Of a stretch of 64,000 nt of DNA, positions 52,792 through 62,241 are shown in pieces; within the stretch, counting starts at the first letter, position 1, and every line of letters starts with the position of its first letter. The stretch spans positions 1 to 64,000 of the forward strand of contig CANMJA010000009.1 in NCBI GenBank assembly GCA_947498055.1, given 5' to 3'. The position numbers were made by a program, and so were the translations under genes. A model generated the notes under the pieces. The model ran no database searches and was not told where the DNA came from. It was given only the letters and a program-made list of their open reading frames with translations. Source of the DNA: an uncultured Tenacibaculum sp. GTDB taxonomy: Bacteria > Bacteroidota > Bacteroidia > Flavobacteriales > Flavobacteriaceae.

Positions 52792-55062
52792 ATGAAGCCA
52801 TCTCTTTTTTTATGTATTTTTTTTCTCGTATTCTCAAGCTGTAGTATTAAAAACGAAAAAGCAATACAACCACAAATAATTCCTATACCTTATAGTCAAA
52901 AAATTTTAAGTGGAAACTTTATACTCTCAAAGGAAACTACTATTATTGGTGATCTTGCACTAAAAAATGTTACAAATTATTTAAATAGTTTTATTACTAC
53001 TAATTTCAACATAAAACCAAGTGCTAAAGAAGCTAAAAACAGTATCCATTTATTAATTGATACAGCTATTGAAAATGAAGAAGAGTATCATTTATCTATT
53101 CGTAATAATAAAATACTTATTAAAGCTAAAACAGCTAAAGGAGCATTTTATGGAGTACAAACATTATTACAATTAATACCTGTTACTGTTACTTCAAAAA
53201 ACATTCCTATTCAGTGTATAGAAATTAAAGATAAGCCTCAATTTTCTTATAGAGGAATGCATTTAGATGTTGGAAGGCATTTGTTTTCTGTCGTTTTTAT
53301 TAAAAAATATATCGACATATTATCTAAGTTAAAAATTAACACCTTTCATTGGCACTTAACAGAAGATCAAGGTTGGCGAATAGAAATTAAAAGATATCCA
53401 AAACTACAAGAAATTGCTGCTTATAGAAAGGAAACTTTAATTGGCCATTATAATGAGCAACCACATAAGTTTGATGGTAAAAAATATGGTGGTTACTATT
53501 CTCAAGAAGAAATTAAAGAAGTTGTAAAATATGCTTCAGATAGATTTATTGATATTATTCCTGAAATAGAAATGCCAGGTCATTCGCAAGCAGCTATTGC
53601 TGCATACCCTGAATTAGGTTGTACTGGAGATTCTGTAAAAGTTGCTACTAAATGGGGTGTTTTTAAAGAAATATATTGTCCTAAAGAAACCACTTTCACT
53701 TTTTTAGAAAATGTAATTGATGAGGTTGTAGAATTATTTCCTAGTAAATATATTCATATTGGAGGCGATGAAGCCCCAAAAACAAATTGGAAAAATTGCA
53801 ATCATTGTCAAAAGTTAATAAAAAATAAAAACTTAAAAGATGAGCATGGTTTACAAAGCCATTTCATTTCTAGAATGGAAAAATATATAAACAAAAAAGG
53901 AAAACAGATTATAGGTTGGGATGAAATTTTAGAAGGTGGATTAGCACCTAATGCTACAGTAATGTCTTGGAGAGGCACAAAAGGAGCTATTGAAGCCGCT
54001 AAACAAAAACATACAGTTATTCTTACTCCTATGTCTCATTGTTATTTTGACCATTACCAATCTGAAAACGAAGAAGAACCTTTAGCTATTGGAGGTTATT
54101 TACCTTTAAAAAAAGTGTATTCATTTAATCCTATACCAGAAGAACTAAATGAAGAGGAAGCAAAATATGTTTTAGGAGCGCAAGGAAATATTTGGACGGA
54201 GTATATGAAAACATCTGACAAAGTTGAATATATGGCCTTTCCAAGAATCATTGCATTAGCAGAAGCTACTTGGTCTAAACCAGCATTAAAAGATTATACT
54301 GATTTTAAACATCGTTTAATTCATTTTCAAAAAAGATTGGATGCTCTTCATATTAAGTATGCAAACCATTTGTATGAAATTGAAGGTAAAATAATACCCG
54401 TAGAAAATAATATCAACTACCAACTAACTTGCAATACTAAAGGAAAACAAATTCATTACACTACAGATAATTCTGAACCTACTAGTAATTCGTCCATTTA
54501 CTCTTTGCCAATACCTGTTAAAGAATCTACAATCATAAAAGCAGCTAGTTTTGATGGTTCTAAAAAAATAAGTACTATTCATATTGCTAAAATCAATAAA
54601 CATAATGCCATTGGTAAAACCATAACATTAAGCAAACCACCTCACAAATCTTACAATGCTGGTGGAAAACAAGCTTTAATAAATGGCGTTTCTGGTAGCA
54701 GTAAAAGATATGGAGATAAAGAATGGTTAGGCTTTTGGGGAGATGATATTACCATTACTATAGATTTGGGCACTCCCCTAGAAATACATTCTATTGCTAC
54801 TCGTTTTTATAATGCAAACGGTCAGTGGATATATGCACCAAAAAATATAGAAATCACCTTAGATAACAATTCTTCAATTAAGGAAATAATGAATACAGAA
54901 ACTGTTAGTAATAATTTAATTGTCAATTATAAAAAAGAATTTAATAATAAAAAAGCACAATTTATTACACTAACAATTCCTAATTATGGAGTTATTCCAG
55001 AAGGAAAACAAGGTTCAGGAAATAAAGCATGGACTTTTATTGATGAAATAATTGTTAATTAA
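52792..55062 (+). CDS. GH20 beta-N-acetylhexosaminidase with C-terminal carbohydrate modules
   Basis: Removes terminal beta-GlcNAc or GalNAc with substrate-assisted catalysis. 756 residues from this ATG: lipobox SSC (C17), GH20b N-terminal domain (about 25-145), catalytic barrel (about 150-500; FSYRGMHLDVGRHLF, HWHLTEDQGWRIEIKRYP, catalytic D326-E327 in IHIGGDEAPKTNW), a chitobiase-like C-terminal module (about 535-600; YTTDNSEPTSNSSIY) and an F5/8C-like module (about 615-756; YNAGGKQALINGVSG). The module set matches the GH92 enzyme. Own promoter, opposite in direction to the GH92 operon. Confidence 0.94.
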   Translation: MKPSLFLCIFFLVFSSCSIKNEKAIQPQIIPIPYSQKILSGNFILSKETTIIGDLALKNVTNYLNSFITTNFNIKPSAKEAKNSIHLLIDTAIENEEEYHLSIRNNKILIKAKTAKGAFYGVQTLLQLIPVTVTSKNIPIQCIEIKDKPQFSYRGMHLDVGRHLFSVVFIKKYIDILSKLKINTFHWHLTEDQGWRIEIKRYPKLQEIAAYRKETLIGHYNEQPHKFDGKKYGGYYSQEEIKEVVKYASDRFIDIIPEIEMPGHSQAAIAAYPELGCTGDSVKVATKWGVFKEIYCPKETTFTFLENVIDEVVELFPSKYIHIGGDEAPKTNWKNCNHCQKLIKNKNLKDEHGLQSHFISRMEKYINKKGKQIIGWDEILEGGLAPNATVMSWRGTKGAIEAAKQKHTVILTPMSHCYFDHYQSENEEEPLAIGGYLPLKKVYSFNPIPEELNEEEAKYVLGAQGNIWTEYMKTSDKVEYMAFPRIIALAEATWSKPALKDYTDFKHRLIHFQKRLDALHIKYANHLYEIEGKIIPVENNINYQLTCNTKGKQIHYTTDNSEPTSNSSIYSLPIPVKESTIIKAASFDGSKKISTIHIAKINKHNAIGKTITLSKPPHKSYNAGGKQALINGVSGSSKRYGDKEWLGFWGDDITITIDLGTPLEIHSIATRFYNANGQWIYAPKNIEITLDNNSSIKEIMNTETVSNNLIVNYKKEFNNKKAQFITLTIPNYGVIPEGKQGSGNKAWTFIDEIIVN

Positions 55063-55288
55063 AATAACCATAGCACATTACAAAAACAGCTTAAACACAT
55101 ATAAACACCTGGTTATTTCACTTATAAAAATCAAATTGTTCTAATACTATAGGTCAATTTTTGTCATGCACTTAGCTAAATAACATATCTTTTTCATCAT
55201 AAAATTTCGATAACAATTTTAGCTAATGAGTAAACTTTTTCCTCTGTTTAAAGTATAAATTCTTTCAAAAATTTTATCAAAAAAATGA

Positions 55289-55324
55289 AAAGGCTAAAAA
55301 TATCATTAAATATTTTCAGCCTTT
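55289..55324. terminator. Bidirectional terminator, GH20 and DUF4252 genes
   Basis: AAAGGCTAAAAATA (55289-55302) pairs with TATTTTCAGCCTTT (55311-55324), one mismatch, with A and T runs on both sides. It lies between convergent genes. Confidence 0.75.
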
Positions 55325-55358
55325 TATTATTTAATAAATATGAAAAATCCTATCTAGA

Positions 55359-55913
55359 TTAATTTAAAAAATTTTTATCCTTAAAAATTTTTTCTAAAGA
55401 TTTTAAACTACTGCTATTAGCATTCATTTTTGTGCTTTTCATCATTTTCATAATGGCTGCAGGATTCATACTATCTCCTAACAATCTTACTATTCCTACC
55501 CCCATTTCATTTACATTTGCAAAACCAACGATCTCATCAATTGCTTCCGATTCTCCTAAATAATAAATAGTAGCTTTTCCTCTTTTATCATTAAACTTCA
55601 TTAATGTTTTATAGTCAGAATTTTTGAGAATGTTTTTAATTTTATTTTTTTCTACAGCTATTTCTTCCTCTGTAGCAGCTCCTTTAGGTAAAAAAGCAAC
55701 ATTTACTTTCTTAATACTTTTAAAGGTTTTTATGTCTTCTTCAGACATATTATCATTCATTTCAATAGGTAACATACTTGTAGAAAAATCGAACGTTTTA
55801 AAGTTTTCTTTATCTTGACTTTCTACTAAATAAGCTTGTAATGAGTCTTGCTTTTTACACGAAAAAAGTGTTATAGCCAAAAGTAATACTGTAATAATCT
55901 GTAATTTTTTCAT
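55359..55913 (-). CDS. DUF4252 lipoprotein
   Basis: A 184-residue lipoprotein (lipobox LFSC, C18) from the ATG at 55913; the frame opens 7 codons earlier but the signal peptide starts here. DUF4252 features: KSIKKVNVAFLPKGAA, MKFNDKRGKATIYYLGE, IVGFANVNEMGVGIVRLLG. Its function is unknown. It is the last gene of an ECF sigma operon, beside a second DUF4252 gene, a common flavobacterial arrangement. Confidence 0.85.
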   Translation of the reverse strand: MKKLQIITVLLLAITLFSCKKQDSLQAYLVESQDKENFKTFDFSTSMLPIEMNDNMSEEDIKTFKSIKKVNVAFLPKGAATEEEIAVEKNKIKNILKNSDYKTLMKFNDKRGKATIYYLGESEAIDEIVGFANVNEMGVGIVRLLGDSMNPAAIMKMMKSTKMNANSSSLKSLEKIFKDKNFLN

Positions 55914-55974
55914 ATCTATATAATTCAAATACAACTAAACTTTAGTAAGTTTAGTTGTATTATACTTGTTTTAA

Positions 55975-56460
55975 TTATTTCTTTTTATAATCGTTTGCTA
56001 TCTTAGATAACTTATTTACATCTATTTCTCCAATTAAAGAAATAATAGTAGAAGATCCTTCTTCTCCTGAACTTTTTACATACATTAAAACTTCGCTAAC
56101 AATATCCTTGTTTTTCGTAGATTTAATATAAATTTTAACTCTAGAGCCTTTATCTTTAACTCTCATTAATTGTGTAAGGCTCGATTTTTTAATTGCCGTA
56201 TTCACCATACGTTCCATATCTGCAGCTATGCTCACATTCTCTGTTGAAAAAACTTTTAATTCTTCTAATCCTTTTGCAGTATTAAAAATCTCCATATCCT
56301 CATCTAAAGCATCAGGGAATTTCTTTAATAACTCAAAGGCATCTTTTGTTACTACAACTGAAGAAACATCTTCTAAATCTTCTAGTTTATCGAACATTGA
56401 TTGGCTAAATGCGGTATTAGCCACAAATATAAAGGCTAATAATATAATTACTTTTTTCAT
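55975..56460 (-). CDS. DUF4252 secreted protein
   Basis: A 161-residue protein with a signal peptide ending AFSQ (residues 1-20) and no lipobox, unlike its neighbour. DUF4252 features: FEDLEDVSSVVVTK-like opening, KGLEELKVFSTENVSIAADM, LMRVKDKGSRVKIYIKSTK, IISLIGEIDVNKLSKIAN. It may be periplasmic while its partner is lipid-anchored. Confidence 0.85.
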   Translation of the reverse strand: MKKVIILLAFIFVANTAFSQSMFDKLEDLEDVSSVVVTKDAFELLKKFPDALDEDMEIFNTAKGLEELKVFSTENVSIAADMERMVNTAIKKSSLTQLMRVKDKGSRVKIYIKSTKNKDIVSEVLMYVKSSGEEGSSTIISLIGEIDVNKLSKIANDYKKK

Positions 56461-56503
56461 GATCTTTAATTTTAAAAACTTGGGTTTACTTTTTTTACTT
56501 TTT

Positions 56504-56995
56504 TTAATAATTTACTTTATTTAATACTGTTTTCACAGTTTTATCATAAGTATCTAATTTGGCTACTGCTTCTGTTCCTTTATTTAAGTTATTTGAAACT
56601 GCATATAAAGCATCGTTTCCTTTATTTAAATTATTTGAAACCTTTTGTAAAGCATCTTTCACCTGCGCAAAATATTCGAGCTGTTTTTTTCGTGTTTCCT
56701 CTTTTGCATCATACGCTTGTTTACCAAAATACATACTTATTAACAAAGTTACAGATGCTGCTATAGATATCCATTTTAAGTTCTTTTTTCTAGTTTTCTC
56801 AGGTTTTAACTTAATGGTTTTTGTGCATGTTTCACTTTGATTTTGTTTAAAATAACCAAATAACATACCATACTCTTCTAAATGGGGAGCAATATTGTCA
56901 GAGGTAAAATAATCTCTCAATACTTTCTCTTCTTGTAAAGAGGTAGTTGCTTCTAGGTATTTTTCTAATAACTTTTCTATGTTAGCTAACTCCAT
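56504..56995 (-). CDS. Membrane protein, putative anti-sigma factor
   Basis: A 163-residue protein: cytoplasmic N-terminal part (about 1-70) with IEKLLEKYLEATTSLQEEKV, a pattern I know from flavobacterial anti-sigma proteins; one membrane helix (about 75-92, WISIAASVTLLISMYFG); and a periplasmic coiled coil with an internal repeat (KVSNNLNKGNDALYAVSNNL, then NKGTEAVAKL). Its start overlaps the sigma gene stop by 14 nt, as expected for a sigma/anti-sigma pair. Confidence 0.7.
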   Translation of the reverse strand: MELANIEKLLEKYLEATTSLQEEKVLRDYFTSDNIAPHLEEYGMLFGYFKQNQSETCTKTIKLKPEKTRKKNLKWISIAASVTLLISMYFGKQAYDAKEETRKKQLEYFAQVKDALQKVSNNLNKGNDALYAVSNNLNKGTEAVAKLDTYDKTVKTVLNKVNY

Positions 56996-57491
56996 AGTTA
57001 TGTTTTTTAATTAATGCTTCTCTTATTGTTTTACGTGCTCTTGATAATGCTACTCGAACAGCAGTTGGTTTCATATCCAATACTTTACAAATTTCATCAA
57101 AACTATATTGTTCTATATCTCTTAATTGCATAATTACTCGTTGCTGTTCTGGCAAGTTTTCAATGAGCTTGTGTACTTGGTTTACACTATCTTTATATTC
57201 TATTTTCTTATCTAATGACGTATCTTTCTCTTTATAATTACTATGAACCAAACTTAAATTATTTGCTTGTTTCGATTTCAATCTATCAAAACAATAATTT
57301 TTGGTCATTGTCATAGCAAAAGCTTCTACATTTTTATACTCAGTCAACTTCTCTTTATTTCTCCACAATTTAAAATAAAGCTCTTGCGTTGCATCTTCTG
57401 CTTCTTCTCGAGATACAAGCAAACGTTTTGCTAAACGAAAAACTTTATCTTTAAATGGTAAAACCGCTTTTATAAAATCTGACTGGTTCAT
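56982..57491 (-). CDS. ECF-type RNA polymerase sigma factor
   Basis: A 169-residue sigma-70 factor of the extracytoplasmic-function group. Region 2 is FRLAKRLLVSREEAEDATQE and LYFKLWRNKEKLTEYKNVEA; region 4 is LPEQQRVIMQLRDIEQYSFD and EICKVLDMKPTAVRVALSRA. First gene of an operon with an anti-sigma-like protein and two DUF4252 genes, probably its regulon core. The signal is unknown. Confidence 0.92.
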   Translation of the reverse strand: MNQSDFIKAVLPFKDKVFRLAKRLLVSREEAEDATQELYFKLWRNKEKLTEYKNVEAFAMTMTKNYCFDRLKSKQANNLSLVHSNYKEKDTSLDKKIEYKDSVNQVHKLIENLPEQQRVIMQLRDIEQYSFDEICKVLDMKPTAVRVALSRARKTIREALIKKHNYGVS

Positions 57492-57752
57492 TGTTTGGTT
57501 ACTTGATAATTAGTCTGTATCTATATTTTAATCTATTAACTTTACACCATTACGACGACACAGTTATTTTTTTGTTACATGAATATTTAAAATAAATACT
57601 ATTTTTTATATAAATTGCGTTACTTAAGTAAGATTACACATAAATTAACAGCTAATTTATAGCTATATTACTTTGTTTTTACATTTACAGTAAAAATAGT
57701 TTAAATTGGTATAATGATTGTGGACTTTAGTGAATACCCTAAGAATAAAATT

Positions 57753-59159
57753 ATGAGAATAACATCTTCAATAAAAAACCTTCTTTTTATAGTAATTATT
57801 GCTTCTTTATTTAATTGTAGCAAAGAAGAGTTTGTACCCGATTCTATTGAAGTGAATGATTTTGCTTGGAGAAGTATGAATGCTTATTACAGATGGCAAG
57901 GAGAAATTCCTGATTTATCTGATAGAAACTTTTCAACTAGAGAACAATTAAATACTTATTTAATGAGTTTTGAAGAAGAAACTGATTTATTTCAAAGTTT
58001 ATTATATAGACCTTCTGATATAGATAGTGTTTCTATTTTTTCAGAGGATTTTACTATTTTAGAAGAGCAGTTAAAAGGAGTAATAGAAACTACAGGAATG
58101 GAGTTTGAAATTGTAAATTTTGAAAATCGTTCTGATAATGTTTTTGGGTATGTTACATTTGTTCATCCTGGTTCGAATGCTGCAACGAATGGCGTAACTA
58201 GAGGTATGATTTTTACAGAAGTAGATGGTAACACATTAACAACTGGTAATTTTAGAAATTTATTATTAAATAACACTCCTAATTTCTCTATAACTTTAGC
58301 AAATAATTATAATAATGGAAATCCTATAATTACAGCTCCTACTGTTGTTAATTTAACTTCAGAACCCTTAAATCCAAATCCTATTTTAATAGATAAGGTT
58401 TTTACAGAAGGTAGTACTAAAATTGGTTATTTATTATACAACGAATTTAATAGTGCTTTTTTAAGTGAATTAAATATCGTTTTTGCAAACTTTAGAACAG
58501 AATCTATTAATGATTTAATTATTGATTTACGATATACTTCTAATGGAAACATAGAGGCGGTAACTACTTTAGCTAGTTTAATTGCCGGACAATTAAAAGA
58601 CGAAGTAATTGCTTCTGAGGTATGGAATGAAAAAGTAAATTCTAATAGGGTTGCTCAAATTTTACAAAGTGTTGCTACTGATAAGTTACCAAATGGAGAA
58701 ACTTTAAATTCACTGGGGCTTATTAGAGTTTATTTTCTAACTTCTAATAAAACAGCCTCAGCTGCAGAAGTTTTAATAAACGGATTAAGTCCGCTTATAG
58801 ATGTAGTTACCATTGGAGAAGAAACCAAAGGAGTATATAATGCATCTGCTTTATTGTATGACTCTGAAGATTATCAGAAAACAAACATAAATCCAAATCA
58901 TACTTATGTGATGTTACCTGTAGTTGCTGGAGTTACCAACAAAGACGGACTAAGTGATAAAATACCTGCTACACAAACACTAGCAGAAGATTATAACAAC
59001 TTAGGGGTTTTAGGAGAAAAATCGGATCCAATCTTAAATTTAGCGATTGAAAATATTTTGAATGGTACTACTTCCGATATTCCTTCTAATTTTAGACGAT
59101 TAGGAAACTCTAAAGAGAACTATATTACGAATGAAATTTTATTAACTCCTTTGAAGTAA
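57753..59159 (+). CDS. S41 family (C-terminal processing type) peptidase, lipoprotein
   Basis: A 468-residue lipoprotein (lipobox LFNC) from the ATG at 57753; 13 codons open upstream have no export features. An N-terminal helical part, a PDZ-like region (about 110-190; GFVTFVHPGSNAATNGVTRG-like wording), then the S41 catalytic core with the nucleophile in NKTASAAEVLINGLSP (S336) and VTIGEETKGVYNAS. Such proteases trim envelope proteins. The gene stands alone. Confidence 0.85.
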   Translation: MRITSSIKNLLFIVIIASLFNCSKEEFVPDSIEVNDFAWRSMNAYYRWQGEIPDLSDRNFSTREQLNTYLMSFEEETDLFQSLLYRPSDIDSVSIFSEDFTILEEQLKGVIETTGMEFEIVNFENRSDNVFGYVTFVHPGSNAATNGVTRGMIFTEVDGNTLTTGNFRNLLLNNTPNFSITLANNYNNGNPIITAPTVVNLTSEPLNPNPILIDKVFTEGSTKIGYLLYNEFNSAFLSELNIVFANFRTESINDLIIDLRYTSNGNIEAVTTLASLIAGQLKDEVIASEVWNEKVNSNRVAQILQSVATDKLPNGETLNSLGLIRVYFLTSNKTASAAEVLINGLSPLIDVVTIGEETKGVYNASALLYDSEDYQKTNINPNHTYVMLPVVAGVTNKDGLSDKIPATQTLAEDYNNLGVLGEKSDPILNLAIENILNGTTSDIPSNFRRLGNSKENYITNEILLTPLK

Positions 59160-59679
59160 AAATATCTAAAAAAATACCTTAACCGAAATTTACCAAAATA
59201 GTTGTTTATGCAAATTTTCTTCGTTTCTCTTTGAAGATTCACTGCCTTTTACATTTTTTATCTATCTATTATTCAATTATTTAAAAATTCTGATGCTAGT
59301 TCGAGAACCCCAACAAAAATTTTGAAAAACGGCTGTAATGACACAAAATAGGATACTGCTTTTTACTTAAAAGGCAGAAATATGGTTATAACTCGACTTA
59401 TTGATAAAAATTTTGAAAATCAAGGCAGCAGCGTTGGGCTAGAGATAAAAAGTTGTTTGAGCCTTTGGCGAGTTCTTTTTATCTGTGCCTGGTGGTGTCG
59501 TAGCATTTTTTAAATTTTTATCATCTGTCTTGATTTTTGCTTCTTTGCATCAAGGCAAAGAAGATTAGCTTTGTTTTACACTAGGAAAAAATCTAAAAAC
59601 AAAGTATTTATTTTTTTAACTACTACACACTTTAGAAAAAGTAATAATGAATAGAAAACAAATAATTATAGATAACATA
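59160..59679. other. Gene-free stretch with the largest dispersed-element copy
   Basis: No convincing gene. Bases 59290-59583 are copy A of the dispersed hairpin element. The flanks are A/T-rich and plain. Confidence 0.6.
59290..59583 (+). repeat. Dispersed hairpin element, copy A (longest)
   Basis: About 290 bp. The central hairpin is AGATAAAAAG (59443-59452) with CTTTTTATCT (59475-59484). Its reverse complement matches 45001-45180 over most of its length, and a shortened copy lies at 31318-31402. The 3' end has an imperfect hairpin (CTTCTTTGCATCAAGGCAAAG, quoted as CTTCTTTGCATC then AAGGCAAAGAAG). Confidence 0.8.
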
Positions 59680-60264
59680 TTAAATCTTCCTTAAAACAAT
59701 AGTCGCCATACTTCTTAGATCTTCAACAACTGTTGTTTTAAAAGGCTCTATCAATTCTAAACTATGTTCTTTCAATAAAAAAGAAAGCATCTCTTTGGTT
59801 ATTAAAAACCGTTTAGAGCCATCTTTTAAATCATAAACTCCATTAATATTATTATAAATAGTATCTGTTACTCCAACATCAGTGGTCATTCGAATAAATA
59901 AGGTTCCATTTCTTTTTAAAACACGAATTAATTCAGAAAACATCTTATAAAAATGGGATTCATCGGTTGCAAAATGTAAAACTGCCGAACAAATAATATG
60001 TTCAAATTTTTCATTCAAAAATGGTAAATCGTCTATTTTACTAGACACTAATTTGACAGTTGGATAAATACTTTTTATTTCTTTAATAGTTTCTTCATTA
60101 CTATCTATACCATATAGATCGAATTTTCGTTTAGAAAACCATTGTAAGTTCCGACCAAAACCACAACCTGCATCTAATATAGAATTCCCTTCAAGATACC
60201 TTCCTTTTAAAATTTGATCTAACAGATAAATATCTATGTTTTGTATTTCTTCTAATTTATTCAA
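59680..60264 (-). CDS. Class I SAM-dependent methyltransferase
   Basis: A 194-residue methyltransferase (Methyltransf_11/25 type): motif I NSILDAGCGFGRNLQWF (about 27-43), acidic residue in LYGIDSNEETI, post-I motif ICSAVLHFATDESHF and VLKRNGTLFIRM. The substrate is unknown; small molecules such as tellurite or thiol compounds are typical for this shape. It overlaps the DUF72 gene by 4 nt. Confidence 0.8.
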   Translation of the reverse strand: MNKLEEIQNIDIYLLDQILKGRYLEGNSILDAGCGFGRNLQWFSKRKFDLYGIDSNEETIKEIKSIYPTVKLVSSKIDDLPFLNEKFEHIICSAVLHFATDESHFYKMFSELIRVLKRNGTLFIRMTTDVGVTDTIYNNINGVYDLKDGSKRFLITKEMLSFLLKEHSLELIEPFKTTVVEDLRSMATIVLRKI

Positions 60265-61148
60265 AATAAAGATTGTTGTTGTTGCTCATTAGGAATTGTT
60301 AAAGACAAACCTAATTTCTTATTTAATTTTTCTATAAAATATGCAGCTAATAAAGGAGATTCTACTTCTAAATTTTGATGTACAAAAAAGTGAATATTTT
60401 TTAATCCAGCTTCTACCCAATCATACAACCTTTCTACCCAATCTTCTAAACGTTGGTAATCTGTAGGATGATTTGCACCAACATATCGAATAAAAGCTTC
60501 ATTATTGGTTAATCGCATATGCATCATATCTCTCCTACCTGCTGTATCTACTATTGTATTTGCTACATTATTTTTTTCTAGTAAACTAAAAAAGTCTCTC
60601 GAAATTTCTGCTTCTGTAAACCAATCGGTATGACGACATTCTACTGTTAAAGGAATATTTTTAGGCCAACTTTCTACAAAATTTTGTAATCTATCCAAAT
60701 TTTTGGGTCCAAAATTAGCATGTAACTGTAAAAAAATAGTTCCTAATTTTTCTTCTAATTTAGTAGCTGCATCTAAATAATAATTTACAATTTCAGCAAC
60801 TCCTTCTAACCGCTTCCAATGACTTATTTCTTGGGTTAATTTCGGAAAAAATTTAAATCCTTTAGGCGTTTTATTTTTCCACTTTTCAAATTGTTCTGGT
60901 GGAAATTGCCTGTAAAACGTAGCATTTAGTTCTATCGAGTTAAATTGACTCGAATAATATATTAACTCATCTTTAGTTCCTTTCGGATAAAATCCTTTTA
61001 AATCTGCTTTATTCCATTTGGCACAACCTACATATACCGATAAATCAGCATTATTCTTGTTATTAGATAATACTCTAAAAGTATCTTCATGCGTATTTGG
61101 CATGGAAAAATCTATCGTTTCTGGATGTGCTACTTTACCAAATTTCAT
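60261..61148 (-). CDS. DUF72 family protein
   Basis: A 295-residue TIM-barrel-like protein of DUF72 (YecE-like): YVGCAKWNKADLKGFYPKGT, FNSIELNATFYRQFPPEQFE, FKFFPKLTQEISHWKRL, LTVECRHTDWFTEAE, and IRYVGANHPTDYQRLEDW near the end. The activity is not established. Its stop overlaps the downstream methyltransferase start by 4 nt, so the two are coupled. Confidence 0.88.
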   Translation of the reverse strand: MKFGKVAHPETIDFSMPNTHEDTFRVLSNNKNNADLSVYVGCAKWNKADLKGFYPKGTKDELIYYSSQFNSIELNATFYRQFPPEQFEKWKNKTPKGFKFFPKLTQEISHWKRLEGVAEIVNYYLDAATKLEEKLGTIFLQLHANFGPKNLDRLQNFVESWPKNIPLTVECRHTDWFTEAEISRDFFSLLEKNNVANTIVDTAGRRDMMHMRLTNNEAFIRYVGANHPTDYQRLEDWVERLYDWVEAGLKNIHFFVHQNLEVESPLLAAYFIEKLNKKLGLSLTIPNEQQQQSLF

Positions 61149-61222
61149 TTAATTAAAATTTAAAATGTGTTATAAAATAAGTCTGAAGAAATGATTTCGA
61201 CTTCGCTCAATCACCAATAACC

Positions 61223-61264
61223 GATAATTGATAATTGATAATTGATAATTGATAATTGATAATT
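61223..61264. repeat. 7-bp microsatellite (GATAATT)x6
   Basis: Six perfect tandem copies, 61223-61264, 5 nt before the patatin stop codon (convergent side) and downstream of it. Same period as the array at 1-84, but a different unit. Confidence 0.9.
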
Positions 61265-61268
61265 GAAA

Positions 61269-62201
61269 TTAACCTTCCTTATTATCAATTAAATCAGGTC
61301 TAAAATCGTTCATGATAGATAAATCTTTCATTTTAGCATACTCATAACCTTGCTTCCACCACCCACTCATTTGTTTTTTATCAAAAATTAAAGAATTAGT
61401 AGTTAAAACAGTAGGTGTGTAATATAAATTTAATTGTACATCTTGGTATTTTGCAGATAATTTACCAATAGTAACATTGTGTTTTTCTACATGCTCTAAC
61501 ATAAAACTAAAAACATCTAACATTAATGAAAAAGGATTTTTAGAAGGCATTCTATTTATTTGATTCACTTCCGTTTCTAAAATAATAGCATCTACTTCTT
61601 TAGCTCCTCTTTCAATGGCCTCTCTAATAGGTACTAGACAACCAAAGCCTCCATCTGCATACTGACAATTATTTTTTTCTAACAAACTCATAAAAGGTAC
61701 ATAATTACACGAACCCCAAATCCAATCACAAAAATCTTCATAACTACACTCAGATATCGCTTTATATTCAATTCTATTTGCTGTTAAATTAGAAATAGTT
61801 ACTACTACTTCTTTATTACGTTCGCGAATAATCTCATACATTTTTGGAGTTACATTGGCACGAATTAGCTTTCTTAAATTTTTACTTTCTCCAAACGTTT
61901 TTCTTCCATTTAATAAATTCCAAAAAGTATTTCTATGACGTATAGAAATTACTTTAACACCATGAACTTTTCTAATTTTAAAAGGATTGTTACTAAAAAT
62001 ACTTTTCTGATTTACATTCGTATACAACATTTTAAGTTCATCAATCATACCCACAGCTAAGTGAGATACCATCAAACTTCCTGTAGAAGTACCTAAAAAC
62101 AAATCATACTCCTTCTTTTTTTCTTTCATTAAAAATTCAACAACACCACCGCCAAACGCTCCTTTACTACCTCCTCCAGAAATGACTAATGCTTTTTTCA
62201 T
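61269..62201 (-). CDS. Patatin-like phospholipase
   Basis: A 310-residue Ser-Asp lipid hydrolase. The oxyanion loop is VISGGGSKGAFGGGVVEF, the nucleophile S39 is in GTSTGSL, and the catalytic Asp is D183 in YADGGFGCL. There is no signal peptide, so it is cytoplasmic or peripheral. The substrate is unknown. Divergent from the Asp-box protein gene (40 nt). Confidence 0.9.
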   Translation of the reverse strand: MKKALVISGGGSKGAFGGGVVEFLMKEKKKEYDLFLGTSTGSLMVSHLAVGMIDELKMLYTNVNQKSIFSNNPFKIRKVHGVKVISIRHRNTFWNLLNGRKTFGESKNLRKLIRANVTPKMYEIIRERNKEVVVTISNLTANRIEYKAISECSYEDFCDWIWGSCNYVPFMSLLEKNNCQYADGGFGCLVPIREAIERGAKEVDAIILETEVNQINRMPSKNPFSLMLDVFSFMLEHVEKHNVTIGKLSAKYQDVQLNLYYTPTVLTTNSLIFDKKQMSGWWKQGYEYAKMKDLSIMNDFRPDLIDNKEG

Positions 62202-62217
62202 CGAAATTTACCTATTT

Positions 62218-62225
62218 TAGTTTTG
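62218..62225 (+). promoter_or_regulatory. Putative -7 box TAGTTTTG for the Asp-box gene
   Basis: Perfect TAnnTTTG match 16 nt before the ATG at 62242. Confidence 0.45.
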
Positions 62226-62241
62226 TAAAAGTATCAAAAAT

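Noticed and set aside
45285..55062. Classical polysaccharide utilization locus
   Set aside because: No SusC/SusD-like pair and no hybrid two-component regulator are present near the glycosidases.
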